A stretch of DNA of 9,779 nt from Anaerofilum sp. (GTDB lineage: Bacteria; Bacillota; Clostridia; Oscillospirales; Ruminococcaceae). The notes under the pieces were generated by a model that was given only the letters and a program-made list of their open reading frames with translations, ran no database searches and had not been told where the DNA came from. Position numbers and translations under genes: made by a program. Location of the stretch: positions 1 through 9,779 of the forward strand of contig JAHHUF010000062.1 of NCBI GenBank assembly GCA_020024115.1, in the 5' to 3' direction. Positions 6,809 to 9,779 of this stretch are shown here, one piece after another (the stretch's first letter is position 1; every line of letters begins with the position of its first letter).

Positions 6809-6824
6809 ATATATATACAGTAAA
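6794..6824. promoter_or_regulatory. Perfect inverted repeat, likely GntR operator
   Basis: TTTACTGTATATA (6794-6806) and TATATACAGTAAA (6812-6824) are exact reverse complements around a 5-base centre. The repeat covers the -10 box of the operon that begins with a GntR regulator, so binding would block RNA polymerase. Autorepression of this kind is well known for YtrA-type regulators. That this is the actual binding site is inferred from symmetry and position. Confidence 0.8.
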
Positions 6825-6853
6825 CTTGCAAGGATTCTGTGAGGTGTAGTGGA

Positions 6854-7228
6854 TTGAATATTATTATTAGCAATTCTTCAGGAAAACCAATCTATGAACA
6901 AATTTGCGAACAAATAAAAACAATGATTCTCAAAGGCGAACTAAAAGAGGGTGATGGATTGCCAAGTATGCGGCTTTTGGCAAAGGAACTACGCATCAGT
7001 GTGATTACCACAAAGCGTGCATACGAGGAACTGGAGCGGGAAGGTTTTGTTGTTTCAATGCCGGCAAAAGGGTGCTTTGTTGCTCCCAAAAATGCAGATT
7101 TGATTCGAGAAGAACACCTGAAAAAAATTGAAGAAATGTTTGGAGAATGTATTCAGTTGGCAAATCTGAGTGGGGTGTCTCAAACAGAATTGCTGGAAAT
7201 GCTGCAAATGCAGTTTGAAGGAGAATGA
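6854..7228 (+). CDS. GntR-family transcriptional regulator, YtrA type
   Basis: This is a short DNA-binding repressor (124 aa) of the YtrA subfamily. A winged helix-turn-helix occupies about 11-77 (KPIYEQICEQIK, LPSMRLLAKELRISVITTKR, YEELEREGFV, GCFVAP), with only a short helical tail (about 82-122) for dimerisation and no large effector domain. TTG 6854 is chosen as start because GAGGTG (6841-6846) sits seven bases before it. A GTG at 6839 in the same frame would lack a ribosome binding site and would add residues the family does not have. It is followed three bases later by the ABC ATPase. YtrA-type genes usually repress their own ABC operon and are released under cell-envelope or antibiotic stress; the inducer here is unknown. 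Confidence 0.92.
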   Translation: MNIIISNSSGKPIYEQICEQIKTMILKGELKEGDGLPSMRLLAKELRISVITTKRAYEELEREGFVVSMPAKGCFVAPKNADLIREEHLKKIEEMFGECIQLANLSGVSQTELLEMLQMQFEGE

Positions 7229-7231
7229 CAA

Positions 7232-8098
7232 ATGAATGCAATCAAAATCACCAACTTGTGCAAACAATACAAAGGGTTTGCTCTTAACCATATCAATCTG
7301 ACAGTGCCAAAAGGCAGCATTATGGGTATGATTGGTGAAAATGGGGCAGGTAAATCAACCACAATCAATGCCATTTTGGGATTGATTTCTACGGATGATG
7401 GTGAAATAGAGGTTTTGGGCAAACAGATAAACAAAGAACTTCCCATTGAAATAAAGCAAAAGCTGGGTGTAGTATTGGGCGAAGATACATTTCCCAGCAC
7501 AATGAATGCACCTCAAGTGGGAAAAATGATGGCAATGAGCTATACAAATTGGGATGCAGCTTGTTTTGAACAATATTTGCAGCGGTTTTCATTGCCCACT
7601 AAAAAATTGATTAAAGATTATTCTCGTGGAATGAAAATGAAGCTGGCACTGGCAGCGGCATTCAGCCACAAAGCAGAACTTTTGATTTTGGATGAGCCAA
7701 CCAATGGGCTTGACCCTGTGGTACGGGATGAAGTTGTTGATATTTTGTTTGATTTTATCCAAAATGAAGAACATTCCATCTTGATTTCTTCCCATATTAC
7801 AAGTGATTTGGAAAAAATTTGTGATTATGTCACCTTTATTCATCAGGGCAGCATTTTATACAGTGAAGAAAAAGATGTGCTTTTAGACCGCCTATGTGTT
7901 GTCAAATGCAGCAAAGAGCAATTTGATAGTTTGGACAAAGCAGGTATAAAGGGGGTTCGTCAAGGAAAATTTGGCACAGAAGTGTTGATGGAACGGGAAT
8001 CTGTTCCGAATGGTTTGTCCATCGACCATGCAACGCTGGAAGATATTATTGTTTTTGTCAGTAAGGGGGAACAATTCCATGAAAGCACTGTTTTATAA
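7232..8098 (+). CDS. ABC transporter ATP-binding protein
   Basis: This is the ATPase subunit (288 aa) of a small ABC-2 exporter, acting at the inner face of the membrane. Walker A is GENGAGKST (35-43), the signature is YSRGMKMKL (130-138, a variant of LSGGQ), Walker B with catalytic Glu is LLILDEPTNGLD (150-161, E155), and the switch His is in SSH (188). The usual Q-loop glutamine is not evident; the region reads KLGVVLGEDTF, as in many YtrB/antibiotic-type ATPases. About 70 C-terminal residues follow the nucleotide-binding fold. ATG 7232 has AAGGAG (7218-7223) eight bases upstream. It overlaps the permease gene by 20 bases. Substrate unknown; peptide antibiotics or envelope-active compounds are the usual guess for this arrangement. 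Confidence 0.95.
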   Translation: MNAIKITNLCKQYKGFALNHINLTVPKGSIMGMIGENGAGKSTTINAILGLISTDDGEIEVLGKQINKELPIEIKQKLGVVLGEDTFPSTMNAPQVGKMMAMSYTNWDAACFEQYLQRFSLPTKKLIKDYSRGMKMKLALAAAFSHKAELLILDEPTNGLDPVVRDEVVDILFDFIQNEEHSILISSHITSDLEKICDYVTFIHQGSILYSEEKDVLLDRLCVVKCSKEQFDSLDKAGIKGVRQGKFGTEVLMERESVPNGLSIDHATLEDIIVFVSKGEQFHESTVL

Positions 8099-8726
8099 AG
8101 ATGTTTGTACGCTGAAAAAACAAATTATGTCTTATTTTTTGTTTTATATTGTTTATGCATTTATTATGATACAAACACAGCAGATTGAATTTTTAGCAGG
8201 GGCATTGATTATGGTTGGCAATACAATGCCAATAACAGCAATTGCCTATGATGAACAATCAAAATGGCAGTTGTTTGGACAGGTACTCCCCATTGCAAAA
8301 AAAGATTTTGTTGTTGAAAAGTACCTTTTGGGCATTTGCGGAATGGTGTTTGCTTTTGTGATGGTTCTTGTAACAGGAATGGCAAGTTTGGTATTTGGTT
8401 TGTTGGCATGGAACAAAGAAACGGTTTTTGCACAAATAGGGGTTACAGCAACTGTTTTGGGGGTGGGATTGATAATGCTGTCAATCAGCTTGCCGTTTAT
8501 ATTCAAAATGGGAGTAGAAAAAGCTCGTTTTTTGCTGTTGGGTGGGAATGTGCTTTTGTTTTTGGCAGTTGTTCAAATTGTTTCCTCATCTTGGATGCAG
8601 GGTATGGTAAAATGGATGATAGCAAAGCCAATAATTATGATAATTTCTATTGTTGCAGCAGTGGTTATTGTGTTGGCAGTTTCAATTGTAATTTCCATTG
8701 ATGTTTATAAAAAGAAAGAATTTTGA
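8079..8726 (+). CDS. ABC-2 type transporter permease
   Basis: This is the membrane subunit (215 aa) partnering the preceding ATPase. It has six predicted membrane segments (about 16-32, 36-54, 84-108, 120-140, 150-168, 183-206) and a basic C-terminus (YKKKEF). The opening MKALFYKDV and the cytoplasmic stretch YDEQSKWQLFGQVLPIAKKD are typical of the ABC2_membrane_5 group found with YtrA-type regulators. The frame is open upstream to 8010, but ATG 8079 is chosen because AAGGGGGA (8063-8070) precedes it at eight bases and the preceding residues lie within the ATPase gene. The substrate cannot be deduced. Confidence 0.92.
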   Translation: MKALFYKDVCTLKKQIMSYFLFYIVYAFIMIQTQQIEFLAGALIMVGNTMPITAIAYDEQSKWQLFGQVLPIAKKDFVVEKYLLGICGMVFAFVMVLVTGMASLVFGLLAWNKETVFAQIGVTATVLGVGLIMLSISLPFIFKMGVEKARFLLLGGNVLLFLAVVQIVSSSWMQGMVKWMIAKPIIMIISIVAAVVIVLAVSIVISIDVYKKKEF

Positions 8727-8732
8727 TGACTC

Positions 8733-8762
8733 TTGACGAACAAACCCAAACAATGATATACT
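8733..8762 (+). promoter_or_regulatory. Putative promoter of the lysO pair
   Basis: TTGACG (8733-8738) and TATACT (8757-8762) are spaced by 18 bases, with a TG (8754-8755) making an extended -10. Transcription would begin about 8769, just before the hairpin at 8774-8797. Confidence 0.6.
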
Positions 8763-8773
8763 TTTAGAATACT

Positions 8774-8805
8774 ACCGCACGCTGAAAAGGGTGCGGTTTG
8801 TTTTT
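8774..8805 (+). terminator. Hairpin terminator between ABC operon and lysO pair
   Basis: ACCGCAC (8774-8780) pairs with GTGCGGT (8791-8797) around a 10-base loop, followed by TTGTTTTT. It ends the ABC operon. Because a promoter-like sequence lies just upstream of it, it may also sit at the very start of the lysO transcript. Confidence 0.8.
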
Positions 8806-8823
8806 ATGTAAGAGGGTGGAATT

Positions 8824-9105
8824 GTGGAAATTATTTTGATTATGTGTGTGGGAATTGTCATCGGCGCAAAATTTTTTCCTGAAAAATGGAAAAAATACAA
8901 TGAAAAAACACAGGTAGTCTGTACCATTTTGCTGATTTTTTCAATGGGTGTTATGTTGGGAAACCGAGAAAATTTGATTCAGCAGCTTATGACAATGGGA
9001 TTCAGCAGTTTTGTATTGGCAATTGGGGGAATCATTGGCTCAATCGCTGTTGTATACTTTTTGACAGAATGGCTGATGAAACCAGAGAAACGGAGGAAGC
9101 AGTAA
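8824..9105 (+). CDS. lysO: LysO-family exporter, N-terminal half protein
   Basis: This 93-aa membrane protein has three predicted segments (about 2-17, 28-46, 60-82) and a basic end (KPEKRRKQ). It matches the N-terminal third of LysO (DUF340) lysine exporters, including the IFSMGVMLG motif. In Escherichia coli LysO is one polypeptide of about 300 residues; many Clostridia carry it as two adjacent genes, as here. The start is GTG 8824, with AGAGGGTGG (8811-8819) four bases upstream. It ends one base before the next gene. It presumably assembles with that product to export lysine or a related cationic compound. Substrate is taken from the family and not visible in the sequence. Confidence 0.85.
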   Translation: MEIILIMCVGIVIGAKFFPEKWKKYNEKTQVVCTILLIFSMGVMLGNRENLIQQLMTMGFSSFVLAIGGIIGSIAVVYFLTEWLMKPEKRRKQ

Positions 9106-9106
9106 A

Positions 9107-9697
9107 ATGGTACTTTTTGCACTTGCGGCTTTAGTTTTGGGGATTTTATGGGGAGCATACGGGCCGGATGGAACTTTGATTGATATGATTGCCTCTCATT
9201 CTGATTGGATTTTATATCTTTTGATGCTTTTGGTAGGCATCAGTGTGGGGCTGAACCGTGATATTGGTAAAAAGATTAAAGAATATCATATCAAAATTTT
9301 TATCATTCCTTTTGGTGTAGTAACAGGCTCGGTTTTGGGTGGCTGGGCAGCGGCTTTTGTGCTGGGAATGCCGTTGAACCAAGGTGCAGCCATTGCCAGC
9401 GGGATGGGTTGGTATAGTCTGTCTGGTGTTATGATTACAGAAATGTATGGTGCAACAGTGGGCAGTATCTCCTTTTTGTGTAATCTTATGCGAGAAATTT
9501 TTTCGTTTTTCAGTATTCCATGGATTTCTCGTCATCTCAACTATTACACCTGTATTGCACCAGCAGGTGCAACCAGTGAAGACACCACACTGTCAATGAT
9601 GGTGCGGTATACAAACGAGGAAACTGTGGTAATGTCGGTGTTTAATGGGATTATTTGCTCGGCTCTTGTGCCAATTTTAACCCGTTTGGTGGGATAA
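9107..9697 (+). CDS. lysO: LysO-family exporter, C-terminal half protein
   Basis: This 196-aa polytopic membrane protein corresponds to the C-terminal two thirds of LysO. Recognisable family stretches are LLVGISVGLNRDIG (about 41-54), ASGMGWYSLSGVMITE (97-112) and APAGATSEDTTL (151-162), where relatives have GGATSMDTTL. Acidic residues in the last motif are likely part of the transport path. ATG 9107 is preceded by GGAGG (9092-9096) at ten bases, within the end of the N-terminal half gene, so the two are co-transcribed and probably coupled. No lysine riboswitch is visible upstream. The right-hand IS starts four bases after the stop codon and leaves the gene intact, but it may have removed its terminator. 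Confidence 0.9.
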   Translation: MVLFALAALVLGILWGAYGPDGTLIDMIASHSDWILYLLMLLVGISVGLNRDIGKKIKEYHIKIFIIPFGVVTGSVLGGWAAAFVLGMPLNQGAAIASGMGWYSLSGVMITEMYGATVGSISFLCNLMREIFSFFSIPWISRHLNYYTCIAPAGATSEDTTLSMMVRYTNEETVVMSVFNGIICSALVPILTRLVG

Positions 9698-9701
9698 GTT
9701 T

Positions 9702-9779
9702 TTAAATAGTGTCTACACAAGTTGAAGCCAAAACAGCACACCAAATAGCAATGCAACGAATATGCACTGCTGCCAGAAA
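9702..9779 (-). mobile_element. IS5-family insertion sequence, 3' end (partial)
   Basis: The terminal sequence TTAAATAGTGTCTACACAAG (from 9702) matches the IS tip at the left of the window (19 of 21 bases). It marks the transposase-end terminus of another copy whose body lies to the right. Both copies have their transposase on the minus strand, so they are direct repeats flanking about 9.5 kb. Confidence 0.78.
9702..9779 (-). CDS. IS5-family transposase, C-terminal end (partial)
   Basis: The minus-strand frame from the window edge reads FLAAVHIRCIAIW, then 12 more residues and TAA at 9704-9702 (25 residues in all). FLA..H....I.IW is the usual hydrophobic C-terminus of IS5-group DDE transposases. 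The last codons run through the terminal repeat, and the stop itself is formed by the TTAA at the junction. This is only the tail, so activity cannot be judged. Confidence 0.7.
   Translation of the reverse strand, partial: FLAAVHIRCIAIWCAVLASTCVDTI

Larger units (their letters stand above)
6484..6838. other. Non-coding stretch between CPCC gene and GntR operon
   Basis: No convincing gene is seen here. From left to right it holds the leader and possible promoter of the minus-strand CPCC gene, about 100 bases with no reading frame I can support (including a C6 run at 6646-6651), an orphan plus-strand terminator (6666-6708), an AT-rich stretch, and the promoter/operator of the GntR operon. The orphan terminator suggests that a plus-strand gene or RNA once lay before it. 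Confidence 0.6.

Noticed and set aside
8727..8823. Lysine riboswitch ahead of the lysO pair
   Set aside because: The gap is under 100 bases and holds only a promoter-like pair and a simple hairpin. A lysine riboswitch needs about 170 bases with several helices.
9544..9756. Minus-strand open frame crossing the lysO end and the IS tip
   Set aside because: It is antisense to the conserved LysO C-terminus and in a different frame from the recognisable transposase tail.
1..9779. CRISPR array, prophage, toxin-antitoxin pair, tRNA or rRNA genes
   Set aside because: No regularly spaced repeats, phage structural genes, paired small antitoxin/toxin frames, tRNA cloverleaf or rRNA sequence were seen on either strand.

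Overview
The window looks like chromosomal DNA from a low-to-moderate GC Gram-positive anaerobe of the Clostridia, probably an Oscillospiraceae/Ruminococcaceae-type gut bacterium. This is an inference from gene content: a sortase with a surface protein carrying a C-terminal sorting signal, a T-box leader, a YtrA-type GntR regulator with an ABC exporter, strong AGGAGG-type ribosome binding sites, and a lysine exporter split into two genes. Species cannot be named from the sequence.

Layout, left to right. (1) Positions 1-192 are the 5' end of an IS5-family insertion sequence with its transposase on the minus strand. That reading frame has a stop at codon 25. (2) The IS abuts, and has cut off the 5' part of, a cell-surface protein gene (193-1231) that also appears frameshifted in an A6 tract just before its natural end. 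(3) After a strong terminator there is a probable operon: a class D-like sortase (1392-2060), an unrecognised four-TM membrane protein (2047-2862), and a heavily decayed O-antigen ligase/Wzy-like gene (2864-4416) with several in-frame stops and frameshifts. (4) A strong promoter, an isoleucine-type T-box leader and threonine ammonia-lyase ilvA (4814-6007) form a self-contained amino-acid-responsive unit. (5) A small CPCC cysteine-rich protein gene lies convergently on the minus strand (6142-6483), followed by about 370 bp holding an orphan terminator and the next promoter. (6) A GntR/YtrA regulator, an ABC ATPase and an ABC-2 permease (6854-8726) form a tight operon. A perfect 13-bp inverted repeat overlaps the -10 of its promoter. 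(7) A promoter plus hairpin precedes a two-gene LysO-family amino-acid exporter (8824-9697). (8) Five bases after the last stop, the 3' end of a second IS5-family copy begins (9702-9779), in the same orientation as the first.

Overall theme: metabolic and export genes (ilvA, ABC, lysO) are intact, while the cell-surface genes (sorted surface protein, polysaccharide ligase) are broken. This suggests recent loss of a surface structure. The sortase and its neighbouring membrane protein remain open. I do not see a phage, CRISPR array, toxin-antitoxin pair or defence system. The least described element is the sortase/four-TM protein/ligase cluster next to a substrate with a non-canonical sorting motif.
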